DNA from: Laccaria trichodermophora
Taxonomy: Eukaryota > Basidiomycota > Agaricomycetes > Agaricales > Hydnangiaceae
Length of the DNA stretch: 64,000 nt
Assembly (NCBI GenBank): GCA_018417955.1
Contig: JACTVC010000026.1
Location: 558,001 to 622,000 of the forward strand
Direction of reading: 5' to 3'
Shown here: one piece after another, positions 35,163 through 48,047 of the stretch
Position numbering within the stretch: the stretch's first letter is position 1
How the letters are laid out: each line of letters starts with the position of its first letter
Translations under genes and position numbers: made by a program
Notes under the pieces: model-generated
Databases searched by the model: none
What the model was told of the DNA's origin: nothing
What the model saw: the letters and a program-made list of their open reading frames with translations, nothing else

Positions 35163-38100
35163 CTAAGGAGTTGAATCCCTTGGATAGCTGGATCCTTTGT
35201 TACAATAGAGAATTGCTTCATGACCATCTTTCCTCTTCCTCATTAATGGCTTTCCAATGGTTCTATGGCCTGCATTTGATGCTGCCTGGAGTGCATTTCC
35301 ATACTTCCCACCCTGTAGATTTACATCTGCCCCCTTCTCCAACAGCAGCTTTGCAAATGCCTCATGGCCTCTATATGATGCTGCCTGGAGTGCATTTCCA
35401 TAGTCTCCTCCCTGTGCATTTACATCTGCTCCATTCTCCAGCAGCAGCTCAGCAATTGCCTTATGGCCTCTATATGATGCTGCATGCAATGCATTTTCAA
35501 ATGGCCCCCCCTCTGCATTCACATTCACCCTCTTCTCCAATAGCAGCTTTATGATTGCCTCATAGCCCCGATATGATGCTGCCTGCAAAGAATTCCCATA
35601 CTCTCCTCCTTGTGCATTTATATCTGCCCCCTTCTCTATCAACAACTTCACCATGGCCTCATGGCCTTCATATGATGCTGCCTGGAGGGCATTTCCATAG
35701 ACTCCTCCTTGTGCATTTACATCTGCTCCCTTTTCCAACAGCAGCTTTGTAATGCCCTCATGGCCTCCACTTGCTGCTGCCTGGAGTGCATTTCCATAGT
35801 TGTCCCCCTGTGGATGTAAATTTGCTAACAGCAGCACATTCCCCATTGGCAGACTCTCAAAAATTCTATGACCCCCATCTGATGCTGCCTGTAATGCATT
35901 TCCAAGCTCTCCTTCTTGTGCATTTATATCTGCCCCCTTCTCTATCAACAACTTCACAATGGCCTCATGGCCTTTATATAATGCTGTCTGGAGGGCATTT
36001 CCATAGTATCCTCCTTGTGTGTTCACATCTGCTCCATTTTCCAACAGCAGCTTTGTAATGCCCTCATGGCCTCCATTTGCTGCTGCCTGGAGTGCATTTC
36101 CATACTTCCCTCCCTGTGCATTCACATGTGCTCCCTTCTCTAACAGCAGCTTTGTAATTGCCTCATAACCACCTCCACCTGCCCCCTTCCCTATTGACAG
36201 CCTCTCAAAAATTCTATGACCCCCATTTGATGCTGCCTGTAATGCATTTCCAAACTCTCCTCCTTGTATATTTATATCTGCCCCCTTCTCTATCAACAAT
36301 TTCACAATGGCCTCATGGCCTTTATATAATGCTGTCTGGAGGGCATTTCCATAGTCTCCTCCTTGTGCATTCACATCTGCTCCATTTTCCAACAGCAGCC
36401 TTGCAATGCCCTCATGGCCTCCATTTGATGCTGCCTGGAGTGCATTTCCATACTTCCCTCCCTGTGCATTTACATGTGCTCCCTTCTCTAACAGCAGCTT
36501 TGTAATTGCCTTGTGACCATCTCCAACTGCCCCCTTCTCTATTGACAGCTTCTCATAAATTGCATAACCTCCATTTGATGCTGCCTGTAATGCATTTCCA
36601 AACTCTCCTCCTTGTATATTTAGATCTGCCCCCTTCTCTATCAACAACTTTACAATGGCCTCATGACCTTTGTATGATGCTCTCTGAAGGGTATTTCCAT
36701 AGTCTCCTCCCTGTGCATTTACATCTGCTCCCTTTTCCAACAGCAGCTTTGCAATACCCTCATGGCCTCCATTTGCTGCTGCCTGCAGTGCATTTCCATA
36801 CTTCCCTCCCTGTCCATTTACATCTGCCCCCTTCTGTATCAAGAGCTTGACAATGGCGTGATTTCCTCCATTTGATGCTGCCTGTAATGCATTTCCAAAC
36901 TCTCCTCCTTGTGCATTTATATCTGCTCCCTTCTCTATCAACAACTTCACAATGGCCTCATGGCCTTTATATGATGCACTCTGAAGAGTATTCTCCAACT
37001 GCAGCTTTTCCATTGCCCCCCGCCCTCCAAATGATGGTAGTGCATTCATATAATTTCCTTTCTGTGTATTTACAATTGCTCCTTTCTTTAACAGCAGCTT
37101 TGCAATTGCCTCATGACCTCTGATTGATGCAGCCTGGAGTGCATTTCTATAATATCCTCCTTGTGCATTTACATCTGCTCCTTTTTCCAACAACAATTGT
37201 GCAATTGCCTCATGCCCTTCACATGATGCTGCCTGGAGTGCATTTCTATAAACTCCTCCCTGTGTATTTACATCTGCCCCCTTCTCCAACAGCAGCTTTG
37301 CAATTGCTTCAAGCCCTCCATATGATGCTGCCTGCAGTGCATTTCCACACCTCCCTCCCTGTGCATTTAAATCTGCCCCCTCTTCTATTAGATGCCATGC
37401 AGTTGCCCCATGACCTCTATATGATGCTGCCTGAAGTGCATTTCCATACATCCCACCCTGTGCATTGACCTTTTCCCCCTTTTTTATTATGTCCTGTATC
37501 ATTGCCTCATGACCTTCATATGATGTTTCAGCCAGTCCAGCCAATGATGCATAATATAATGGGTCAGCAATATTAACCCTCTGCTTTTGTAGATCCATCC
37601 GGTCATAGTTGTCTATATCACAAAGTCGAACCCAGTTCAGAAAAGCAATATTTTCATCTGTCAGAAGCCTCATCATCAACACAAACACAGCTGATGACTG
37701 AGATTTCTTTTTGCCACTATCACATGCATGTCTAATCCAATACTTTGCAGCATATTTTGCCAGAGGGAAAGATGTTTGTACATTTACATCCAATGACTGA
37801 GGTGTACTGAATTGCAGAAGATATGCCAGACAGACTTGAGATATGACAGAGTCTGATACCTCCTTATTCAATCTAAAGATTCGCACTTGCATTACATTAT
37901 TGTTTTGAATATACCCAGATGTGAGATATTCCTTGACAGAAAAGTGGGAAAGCTTGATAACACCTGTTTACTAGTTAGCACTCATTTCAATCTGGGATTG
38001 TTCCAAATTTTACCTTCTGATTCTATAACAAAACTAGAACAAATTTTCAAGACATCATTGATATCTTGAAGTTCATGATCAGATTTATACTCTGGTCCAT

Positions 38101-40334
38101 TCTCAGCAGAAAGATCAACAGAAGTAGTTGCAGCCAGTTCTCTCAGACTCAGTGGAACAACTGCAAAAGACAGCCACTGTAGAAACAATTTCACATAGCC
38201 ATGATCTCTTTCCTTAATCCCTAGTATAATTCGATCATATGTTTCATTCAAACCCTGAGGCAGGTCATCAAGCTGGTTTTTCAGATCAGCTGTAGTCCGG
38301 CACTCCTTCAGCTGATTTAGTTGTAGTGCAACCCAGCGAAACCTAAAATGCATTTAGAAATTATCTTGTTAATATGTTAGAGATATAAGCATACATTCCA
38401 TCTGCTTTTTTCAATAATGTTGACTTTATCTGCTCTTGAATGTCAGATTTCCATTTCTGCAAGGCAGAGTTATTCTTGAGCTGATAGTCAAGGTAGGCTC
38501 TAAGATCATGATTCCCAGGTTCCTTAACTAAATCGATAGAGTGATGAGACTGGAACTGGTCATTAATCTCCTGTTCTAGGCGGCTAGTAACCATCAAGTG
38601 AAGCCCAAGATTTACATCTTTTCCCAAGATAAAAGTCTGAATCCAGTTAAGAATCTTTTCTCTTTCAGCACATTCATCAAGAGCATCCAGAATAATGAAT
38701 GTTGAGCTAAAGCCACTAAGAATTTTCAGAAGAGTATTCTGCAAATCATCCAGAGTTGGCTCAATATGGCCATCACCACAGTGTATGTATAGATTTACTA
38801 AGACTTTAGGCACTCCACCCTCACACTTAAGAGAGAATTGCCAGATGAGTGATCGAAGCAGTTTATGATGCAGCTGGAAATCCTTCTGTGAGTCTCTTCC
38901 ATCAAAAAAGAAATATGCAGTAGCAGAATAGAATCGCTGATGGAGATTATGGATTATTGCTGAGCTTTAAAAAACAAAAAAATCAACTCAATGTCATAAA
39001 ACTTTCAAGATTTTCAACCTTAAAATGGTTTTGCCTGAGCCAGCTAGACAAACTGTCAATCACATCTAAGATTACAAAGGTGTCAGAAACCTCACATTTT
39101 CCTTTAATCCAGAGAAAGCCAGGTTGTTCCAGCCACTCAGAATATGTGTCTCCATTGAGAAACCATAGGCAGGTGTTAGGCTGACTCTTCAGAATTTCAT
39201 ATGCAGTATTGTAGTTAATAGACTCCTTGGGTGGAGAAAGCCACTGATAAATCTTGTCCCCTGTAGCAAAAAATGAAGTCAATTACACATTTGAAATAAG
39301 AACCTGTAATAGTACGCAGTTGTTCATCCCTAATTGTCTCAAGTGTGATTTGAACATTTGGGTCCACACCTACCAAGCACAAATGACATTAAAATAAATA
39401 TGATGCTTTCTTACTACATACCTTGATTGATGGTACCTATTAAAACATAAGTAAAAGCAATAACTAATGACCCAAATGTAACAAACCATAATTAGGGCCT
39501 GTGTTCACATTTTGAGCTGAAATGTTGTTTATAGTGTCAGCTTGGAGGTTTTTTTATTAGAAATCTGCAAGGTCTGATCTATATTTATAAGAGTACTGAC
39601 CAGCAGGCATCACTTTTGCATTTAGAACAGAAGGAGTAGATGGAGATGTCAGCAACTCAGAACTGGGAGAATCTTTATACAGAATTGTCAGAATTAGAAT
39701 AAAGAGATTTGCACCAGGCACAAACTAGTCAAGATAGGAGAAGGGTGTTGCAAGATATCATCAGCTCCCTGCACAAGGCCTTCAACTTCATCAATTGAGA
39801 GATTAAAGTTGATGAAGGTCAATATAAACTTTATAGAGAAAAGATTGAGGGTTATCTCACAGGCACCAGTCATTTCAGTACCCACTGGCACAAGGCCAAC
39901 ACTCAGAACAGGAGCAATGGATGAAGAGGTAGGCAGGTGAGAACTCAGGAGATCTATATCAGTATTACAATTGATGAATGATAGAGATTTGGGTGAATGC
40001 AGACCAGCAGAGACAGGTAAAACTTGTTGTGGGGGCTCATCTACGCCTTCCAAGGCAACTTTAACCTGATCACCTGCAAATTTGATTTGATGAGCAATGT
40101 ATATCCACTTCAGGAAGAAAGGTCAAAAGTCATCGTACCTGGGATTGGCATGACCGTATCCGCCACAGGGATGGTTGAAGATGGAGTTATCAAGATGGGC
40201 GGGTCAGAGCTAGGGCGAGCTAAATCGTTGCTAGCTATGTCTGCGGATTGAGGCATCGGTAAGCGTGATCTTGTGATCGCCTTCTTCAGACTAGAAAATG
40301 GTTTGAGGAAAGCAGGCTTGGTTGGGATAGACAT
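35163..40334 (-). CDS. NACHT-ankyrin NLR-like receptor, copy B
   Basis: Paralogue of copy A with the same exon plan and no disruption seen. Start at 40334 (MSIPTKPAFLKPFSSLKKAI); exon 1 ends near 40140 at a GTACGATG donor. The NACHT region has WLSPPKESINYNTAYEI (about 39235), a 34-nt micro-exon near 39030-39063 giving the Walker A core AGSGKT, Walker B FIILDALDEC (about 38690), and VTSRLEQEI (about 38590) where copy A has VTSRPE. LPQGLNETYDRI and PLSLRELAATT follow (about 38100-38270). The last exon (about 37970-35163) begins with the KLSHFSVKEY block, then about 130 helical residues, then about 21 ankyrin repeats of 33 aa. It ends with KDGHEAILYCNKGSSYPRDS and a stop at 35163. Expected cytosolic; ligand and effector output are unknown because the N-terminal domain (IDEVEGLVQGADDIL) is not one I recognise. 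Confidence 0.85.
35830..36870 (-). repeat. Higher-order 115-aa repeat in ankyrin array B
   Basis: Three ankyrin repeats plus a linker (HRIFERLSIGKGAGGGGYEA and variants) form a 345-bp unit repeated about three times (linkers near 35840, 36190 and 36540). Units are far more alike than neighbouring repeats, indicating recent unequal exchange or conversion. Confidence 0.75.
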
Positions 40335-40339
40335 CGTTA

Positions 40340-42520
40340 GACGACAAGATGGAAGTTGAGAGGAAGATGTGTAGGCCCGCGTTAAGGCCGGCGCCGCTTG
40401 TTTGGGGTGTGGCTATGCGCAAAACTTCGTTCTCGTGTGGAATGATGTTGACGAAGTCGCTAAACACATCCACACCTCTTCTAAAAATACCCTGCGACCA
40501 CTCAATTAGAACCGCCCATCTCTTCAATGCACTCTTCCACCTTGGCACCCATTATTGACTAGGTGATCACAAAGAGACCCGATTCCCAGACGAGCCATAC
40601 AAGAAGAATCATTGCTGTCGAGGCCAGCGTCGACGGGGTACGAGGGTTGAAGTAACCATGGTTTAAATCCGCACCCGAGAGTACCACGTCAAACGGCGTT
40701 TGATCACAAGTCCACCGATGTTACCCCTCTGGGTCGCTCAGCCACCGCGGTATCGCCTGACCCACCTCCTGCTACTGCCAGAGACGAAAACAACACCCGA
40801 TGGCTGCTTCCGTCACTATGCACTCGATATAGAGAGTGGCAGGCTGTCGAGATTCAAAGGATGCGCGAAGAATTACTATACGGGTGCATCAGCTCCGAGT
40901 GAGTTCTTCCTTTCGTTGAGATTTCTCCCCTCCCTACCTTGCCTTGTTATCCCTTCCGTGTTGACACCAAACTTGTCCCCACTCTCCCTCCGCATGCCTC
41001 CCTCAGTCTTATATACTGATAATGCTTTGCCAGCCCTGGTCTTCGTGACTTCGTTTACAAGCGCCGTGCTTCTGAAGCGTACAAGAATGCAAACCACAGA
41101 CTCTTCTGGTATGATTATTGGAATACCAGAAGAGCCTTCCGCCCTTGAATCCATTTGCTCAAACACTATCTGCGAACTCCCACTCGGCTACCCTCTCGAA
41201 GTCATTCATCAGAGACGGAGCAACGCCTTGTGGCTGGCAATTTTACGATGCCCAGTCTAAGGACGCCAATGCATTCTTGAGAAGCACCACAGATCATGCT
41301 AGGTCACCGCCGTCCACATTGTCTACATCCTCCAAGATGAAGCAAGTCAGAGAGCTGAAGAGTGTAGATGACGGCTTTTGTGACTCCCGTAAGTTCATAC
41401 CTCTTCCTTCTTCCCTCTGTGCTTTCCGAATTTCCTTATCACCTTGCATCTATTCAATTTTTTTCTGACTGACTGACCTCCTTCGTTAATCAGGCTCTGA
41501 TTCCAGTTGATCGCGCCGTCTTCCCCCGTTACCGTGACCTGCACAACTCCCTTTGTGGGCCGGCTTGCAAAGGAGATATTACATGTGCCAGGCTCGTGGA
41601 TTTAGCATCACCTCTTTGCCAGGCACTGCAGGCGATCCCTTCAGACAGCCATCGTCTGATTGAATACGCCCAGCCGCGTAATTGTCTGGTCGTTCTTTCC
41701 CACCAAAACTCAAAGCTGCTCGACAATCTTGCCGTCGACGGTTCACTCCGTTCTTGGTGGCGGCTCAAGTTGAGCAAAAGCCTGAATCTGAATCCTATGG
41801 ATCTGAGCCGGACCCTTACAACTGCTTGAAGGTCAGGCCCTTCGTTTGGCGTGCCACCAAATTTCACTCTCAACCATCATGCGTCAACGTCGAAAAACTC
41901 GAGTACCCCACCTCAGTTTCCTACTTAATACCCGGATAATCTTTACCATCTCTTCAATCTCCGTGGAACTTACACCTTCACCAGACTACCACGATCGTGA
42001 ACTCTCCCATCCAAGGGTCTTCACTCCCAAGTTCACCAAAACGGAGGTCTGGAAGAGAAAGCTCCTGCTGTGTATCGTTTCTACGGATGGCGTGGAACGC
42101 GAGTTTGGGTCTGAGGAGAGACAACCGGAACGGAACGAGCAGGAGTGGGATACGTGTACATCCAACCTCTCCAAGTCGGACCTTTGCTCTCCGAGTCTGG
42201 CCCTCCCCGCCGGAGGCTATGTTCCTGATGACCCTCTATCTTCCAGGTCCAGCTCGATTCACCTCCCACCAAACACCGGAACGAATTCCTGACGCTGTAG
42301 GCCCGTAGTGCTTCTTAATTCTTACGCAAGTAGCAACGACCGCCGGAGGACGGCGCAAGGCGTGAGCGCACTTCCTGTGCGTTGTGGTGATAGAACAGGA
42401 GCGAGACCTCTGCAGGAGCGGGTAATATGTGATTGCGAGGCGGAAGGGGGTCCAGCTTGTCATTCGCGGCAAAAGGGCGGATGTGGCTAGCGACGTTGAT
42501 TACAACCGCGATCGCCGCAA
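40340..42520. other. Unidentified duplicated 2-kb stretch, copy B
   Basis: Counterpart of 15000-17250. Plus-strand open stretches: RYRLTHLLLLPETKTTPDG and the block around YALDIESGRLSRF (about 40750-40870, then a GTGAGTTC donor), IPEEPSALESICSNTICELP (about 41120), DAQSKDANAFLRSTTDHA (about 41260) and EVWKRKLLLCIVSTDGVERE (about 42045). They cannot be joined into one frame with confidence. No family recognised. Confidence 0.4.
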
Positions 42521-42523
42521 CTC

Positions 42524-44683
42524 TTAAGAAGGAAGCTCCGCATACTTAATTTTGTGTACAATTGCGTAGCTATCAATGTTTTTGGTATGTCGAGCGTCCG
42601 TGAGGCGTATGTTTCTCATCTCGATAGACGGGTCAGGATAACATTCAACGATGGTAATAATGAGAAGCTTCAAGGGCAGCACATTATACAGCATGCTCTC
42701 ATAAACCATCAACGTATCCTCCTGATCCACAAACCCCACAAGACCCCTAAAAACATCATCGCCCACCTCCCGCCCATTAACCCTAATCTCACCCTTCACC
42801 ACGCCCCGCTTATTCTTCCTAGCCAAAATATCGAGGAAAGTAGATTTGCCGGAGCCAGAGGCGCCCATTATAGCTAGGACTTGTCCTGGCAACGCAGAGC
42901 CGGAGATAGAATCGAGGATAAGGTGGGAGGAGGGGAGCGTGTAGGATAGGGAGGAGAAGTGTAATGAGGCGGGGACGTGTTCGGACATTAGTTTTGCGGA
43001 TTCGTGGGCGGGGAGACGGATTTGGGAGGGGGTTGGGTTGTGCGAGGTTCGGCCTGCGTACCAGATTACTGTGCGGATGTATAAGTGAGGAGTCAATGAA
43101 TGGGTGGAAGGGACAAACCTAGGGACGAGAGAAGGACGATGAGGCCGGCGCTGGCTGCGCTTAATGCGACCCATTTGGTGTTATCCGGTTTTGGAGGTCT
43201 CTATCATATGATCCCATCGTCATCAGCACCCTCGTTTGTCCACCCTAAGGAAAGGACGTACAACGTATCCAGGAACCTGCGAATAATGCAAACACTCTCC
43301 ACCCTCACACTTCAACGTAATATACGCATCTCCAAAGATTTGGTCAATGAGATCGTTCATGGCCGGTTCCTCGAATTTACACCCCGTCCCCGATTTACAG
43401 CTAAACTTGGCGGGACCTTTGATTTCTTCTTTGAGGAAATCGCCAATATCTACCAGTCCACGCCCTCAACAAAAACAGAAAAAGAGACGAAAGAAGAGAA
43501 AGAAACGCACCAACACTCCCATCCTCACCACAAATAAACCGTCCAGGTACACAAGCACATTTAACCCTCTCACACGCATATACAGTCGAATTGGTATCCC
43601 ACCCCGGTACATGCGCAGACGTACATTCCTCCAAGGCGCAGTAGAACGACTCGACTTGGGCCGTCCAGAATTGGAAGGCGCAGGTTTTGTCGAGGGAGGA
43701 GCAGGAGAAGGTGACTTGGGGTGGTCGGCCGGGGAGCATGTCGATTATTTTGCGGTCTGTTTTTTGGGTGCGTGTTAGTTAGTGTTGGGTGGGGAAGGGG
43801 AAGAGGGAGGGGAGCGCATACTGGTAACGTCACACATTTGGTGGTTGTTAAATACCGTTTCGCCGCCTTTGTAGCATGTCATATTCGCCACTGGGTCTTG
43901 GTCGTCGTTTAAGTGGGATATACCGCCTGCGAGTGGGAAACCGATGCATGCGTCGTCGGTGTTACATACTAAAACCGAGCGTTAGCGAGATGCGAGGGGA
44001 AAACGTGAAGGAAAGACGCGTACCATTACAATTGATACCCTCCCAACCATCTTTACATTCACACGACTTGCCCTCTTCTCGAAGACGACGCTGGTCTCCG
44101 TCTGCTAGCGAGTCGCATTCTGTCTCCGTCCATCCAGGTCAGTTCATTTGATACGAGGGGAGGAAAGGAAAGTTACGCACGAGGATTCAGACAGTCGATG
44201 CCGCCCCATCCAGGGGGACATTTACATTGCCCGTCGTACGGATCGCAGTACCCGTATTGACCACACGTAAATACGGGAAGGAGGCAGTTGAAGCATGGTG
44301 GGCACTTTGCTGCAGGTTCGTTCAGCTTGATTTGGAGTGGGGTGGAGTGAAGGGAGGGAGGGCTGACCTGGTGGTACTAACGAACTCTACCAACGCATCC
44401 ATCAATACAACACTCAATGATAGATCGGGAAAGAGAACTCACGGAGAGTAATGACGAAGTGGTATGATACGTGTCGACGTTCGAAGCATTCCGTGCCAAA
44501 GCCGTGGTTGGGGTAAGAAGAAAAAGGAGTAGGGCGGGTAACACCGTTCTGGTAGGATAAGAGGAACCGCATTTCCCCATGACTGAGGAAGAGCAAGAGC
44601 AGTAGCTGCTGCGCGGACAGAACAGGCACACCAAAGAAAGGTGCCGACACAAACAAGAGTATACAACTCACTCCACTACTCAT
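42524..44683 (-). CDS. ADP1: Adp1-type EGF-ABC transporter, copy B (3' truncated)
   Basis: Start at 44683 gives a signal-like MSSGVSCILLFVSAPFFGVP, then a Cys-rich EGF-like ectodomain (CPPCFNCLL..CGQYGYCDPYDGQC near 44310-44220; CECKDGWEGINCNVC near 44060; the FYCALEECTSAHVPGW block near 43630; CVPGRFICGEDGSV near 43530; and the CKSGTGCKFEEPAMNDLID block near 43390). One TM segment follows near 43160 and the ABC ATPase start near 42980, with Walker A GASGSGKST at about 42860 and GFVDQEDTLM near 42740. After VYESMLYNVLPLK the sequence stops resembling the family and ends at 42524. The signature motif, Walker B, switch His and the C-terminal six-TM domain are all absent. Four residues usually present after DTLM are also missing. 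Unlike copy A there is no insertion or frameshift in the ectodomain. It could make a secreted or membrane stub but not a transporter. Confidence 0.8.
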
Positions 44684-44684
44684 G
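44681..44684. promoter_or_regulatory. Overlapping divergent start codons (CATG)
   Basis: The + strand ATG of ALG12 (44682-44684) and the minus-strand ATG of the ABC gene (44683-44681) share the palindrome CATG, so there is no intergenic DNA between the two coding starts as chosen. The same CATG sits at 21185-21188 in copy A, where the ABC frame is broken. If right, promoters lie inside the opposite genes. Downstream ATGs or upstream exons cannot be excluded. Confidence 0.5.
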
Positions 44685-46789
44685 AGCATAGCACAGGACG
44701 TGCTAATCCTGCTAACATCATGGACCCACGTCCTCCTAGCTCCATACACTAAAGTAGAAGAAAGCTTCAATTTGCACGCTACACATGACGTCCTCTTTTA
44801 CGGCGTTTCTCCGAACGCGTTGCATAACGTACGTTCTCCCCACACTCGTGCCCTCGCATATACTTACAATTACAATTATAAAAGTACGACCACTTCACAT
44901 TCCCAGGTGCAGTCCCACGTACATTCATAGGAAGCATTCTCCTCGCTTGGTTATCCACTCCCGTCATCTGGGTATTCTCCCTCCTCCGAGGTGTCGGTCC
45001 CAATAAATTGGAGATCCAGATTATCAGTACGTCTTCCCTCCGTCCCTCCCTCCTTACTCTCACTCACCAAGTCCTGAAACAGTCCGCCTAGTCCTATCAA
45101 CACTAACATCCCTCTCCCTAATCTTCCTCCGCCACACCGTCTCCCGCCGCTTCGGGAAACGCACCGCCCTATTCTTCACACTCCTAACATGTTCCCAGTT
45201 CCATTTACCTTTTTGGATGGGTAGAACGGTTCCGAATATGTTCGCTTTCGCCCCTGGTATATTGTTTCTCTTCTACCCCGCGAGCTCCATATTAAATTGA
45301 ACGAAAACAGTGACAACCGCCCTCGCCTTCTTCATCTCCCCCTTAGGCTCACCAAAACGCACCTCATGGGCATTCACACTCCTAACACTCTCCGCCACCA
45401 TCTTCCGCGCCGAACTCGTACTCTTCCTCGCACCACTAGCCCTTCACTCCCTCCTCACGCGTCAGATCACTTTCGGGAGGCTAGTGAAGGTGGGGCTGGG
45501 TGCTGGCTTGGTATCGATCGGTAAGTCCGTCTAGATCTGTTGTGTCATTATACTTCACCTTCACTCCGCATCGTCTATCTTCCAAAGGCCTGACAATCCT
45601 AATCGACACCTACCTCTGGCAAACCCCCCACCCCCTCTGGCCAGAACTCTACGGAATATACTTCAACGTCCTCCAAGGCAAAAGCGCCGAATGGGGTGTA
45701 TGTCCTTTCCCCTCACCTCCCTTTTTTGTCCCCCCCTTGTCCCCCGCTAACCACCCGTATAGACATCCCCATCACACACATACCTAACAACCCACCTCCC
45801 TAAACTCCTCCTATCCTCCCTCCCACTCGCGCTCCTCGCCCTCTTTACGGATCCGCGTATTCGCGGGGTGTTATGGCCTACGATGGCGTTTATAGGCGCT
45901 ATGAGCTTGTTGGGACATAAAGAATGGCGATTTGTGGCGTATGTCGTTCCGCTTTGGAATGTCGCGGGTGCTAGGGGGTGTGTTTGGATGTACGTGCTCT
46001 TTTTTTGACTTGGGTTTTTCGTGCGCGCTTTTTTGAAACGCGTTTTTTTTGATTTGGTTTTGTGTATGCGCGTTTCTTTCTCGAGCGTCTTTTTCTTTAT
46101 TTCGCTTCCCACCGCCTCCCTCTCTCGCAACAAAAACTTACTTCCCTCCAAAAAAATACAGGATCTCACGAAGAAAAGGCACCCTCCTAGGCCGCCTCTC
46201 CTTCCTCCTCGTCATACTCCTCATCCTCGGCAACATCCTCGTCACAACTCTCTTAACAACCGCATCCATGGCGAATTATCCAGGTGGACACGCACTTGCC
46301 CTCCTCCATTCCCTTCACCCTCGGTCTCTTACAAAGCGTGCGTCCCTCTTCCTCTTATATTTTTTTCATCACAGACTGATATAAAAACAATACAGAAGCA
46401 CCACACGTACACATATGCAACCTCGCAGCTCAAACCGGAGCATCCCTCTTCTCCCAAATCAATTCCTCGCCCTTTCTTCCATCTTCCCCCTTGGATTTGG
46501 AAGAACACAACAAATGGTGGACGTATAACAAAACTGAAAACCTTTCCATTGAATACCTCACCTCTAAGGAAGCAGGGTTCACGCACCTCATCACGGAGTC
46601 TCACTTGAATATGGATTTGACAAAAGGATCAGCAAGAGTGATAAATGGATTTGAGAGGTGGTTGGTGGACTGGGAGTTGCTTGCTGGCAAAGGGAGGAGG
46701 GGAGAGTTGTTAAGGAGACCTTGGGGTGTGTTGAAGATGGTGCAGGTTGAGAAGTTGTGGATTTATGAGCTGGTTGGTTTGGATTCATG
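44682..46789 (+). CDS. ALG12: ALG12 alpha-1,6-mannosyltransferase (GT22), copy B
   Basis: Second copy of the ER mannosyltransferase gene. Exon 1 (MSIAQDVLILLTSWTHVLLA, then KVEESFNLHATHDVL) ends at about 44827 with a GTACGTTC donor. Later exons give GVGPNKLEIQII, SQFHLPFWMGRTVPNMFAF, AELVLFLAPLALHSLLTRQI, TYLWQTPHPLWPELYGIYFN and GHKEWRFVAYVVPLWNVAGA. The final exon runs to 46789 (KLWIYELVGLDS). The short intron starting GTATATTG at about 45256 removes the apparent stop, as in copy A. The two copies differ at scattered positions and in the last dozen residues. Neither shows a clear inactivating change, so both may be expressed. Confidence 0.85.
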
Positions 46790-47448
46790 ATACAATATGA
46801 AAAATGTTCAGATCTGTCTCTATTGAACACTTTTCATAAGGCCAATCATAAAAAATTTACCTCCAAATGCCAAACTTACCTCTCATTAGTACAGGGGGTC
46901 TGGTTGAGCATTTATACATTTTCTAAAAGACCAAGAACATTGAGAAGTATTCTCCTTTGTCCCATTACTTCTAATGTAGCACTTGTAGAATAAATAGTCT
47001 GGTATCATTTTTTATTACAATTTAATCAACTGTCAATGTGTCACATTGTCAAGACAACAAAGAATTTGTTATTCTTCACTCAACTAGTGAAGTGTGCCTG
47101 AAACCAGTGTACTAACTGGTAAATACTAGCTTTTGTTAAGTTTTGTCTTGTCAGTTTGTAAGAGATCCCTCCATAAACTTCTGAGGAATCCAAGGGAGCA
47201 TACTTGAAGGGTTTAGACCAGTTTCAATCATATAGCTGGCATAACAATGGCATAATAAAAGTTTAAGCAAGTTACAAAGGTGGGCCAATGCCACAACATA
47301 ATCTGACTGCATTGTGTTTACCATATTCAGAGTGTGTTCATGCAGATGTCAGAAAGGTCCAGCAAGTTGCACAGCCCCACCACAACCCACTAACTTTAGG
47401 ACCAAGGCTCTTAGACAAGGTCAGGTCAGTTCATCTACTGGGTCATTA
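46790..47448. other. Intergenic, no recognised feature
   Basis: Only short open frames; no motif. Homology to the copy A flank stops at the ALG12 stop codon, placing the right edge of the duplicated block here. Confidence 0.35.
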
Positions 47449-48047
47449 CCCTAACCTAGTGTTTGGAAGTCTGGTCTTGTGGCTGGAAAGAGACTGTAAC
47501 CAGACTGGACCAAGACTGCAAAAGACCAGACCTGCGGTTTGGTCTTTTTATTTTTGAGATGTAAAGACCACAAAAAAACCAGTTAACATGAACCGGTCAA
47601 GACTGGTTTGGACTGGTATTTTGAAGCCCCTTAATACCCTTTAAAACACACCCAAGAACATATGATTTGGTCAGAAAATGAGAGAGATATGAATTAAAAT
47701 GTAAATTACTTTTGGGAATAATAGATGTACCAGACTTATTTTATAGAAGCACCAATTCCTAACAGAATTTAACATTCTTTGGCTGGTTTTGAAGCTAATA
47801 GAGATGTTAATAAATTTACCAATTCATAATTTTAAAATATTGGCCTAAAGACCAGTCATAAACTGGTTAAAACCAATGCAGACCAAAACTGGTCTATAGA
47901 CTACAAAAAACTGCAGTCTGCAGTCTTTTTGCAGTCCAGTCTGGTCTTTTGACTTCTGGGGAGAAGGCAGACCAGTTACAGTTACAGTTAATGCTCCTGG
48001 GCATCAAAGAACTGGACCAAACCAGACTTTCAAACACTACCCTAACC
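47449..48047. mobile_element. MITE-like TIR element (47457-48039) with 8-bp duplication
   Basis: 583 bp; terminal inverted repeats TAGTGTTTGGAAGTC and, from the right end, TAGTGTTTGAAAGTC. The flanking CCCTAACC is duplicated perfectly at 47449-47456 and 48040-48047. Subterminal regions are full of AGACTGCA/GACCAG words. It is the reverse complement of the element at 62020-62612. The 8-bp duplication and TAG terminus fit a non-autonomous hAT element. CpG sites of the sister copy are mostly TpG or CpA here. Confidence 0.9.
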
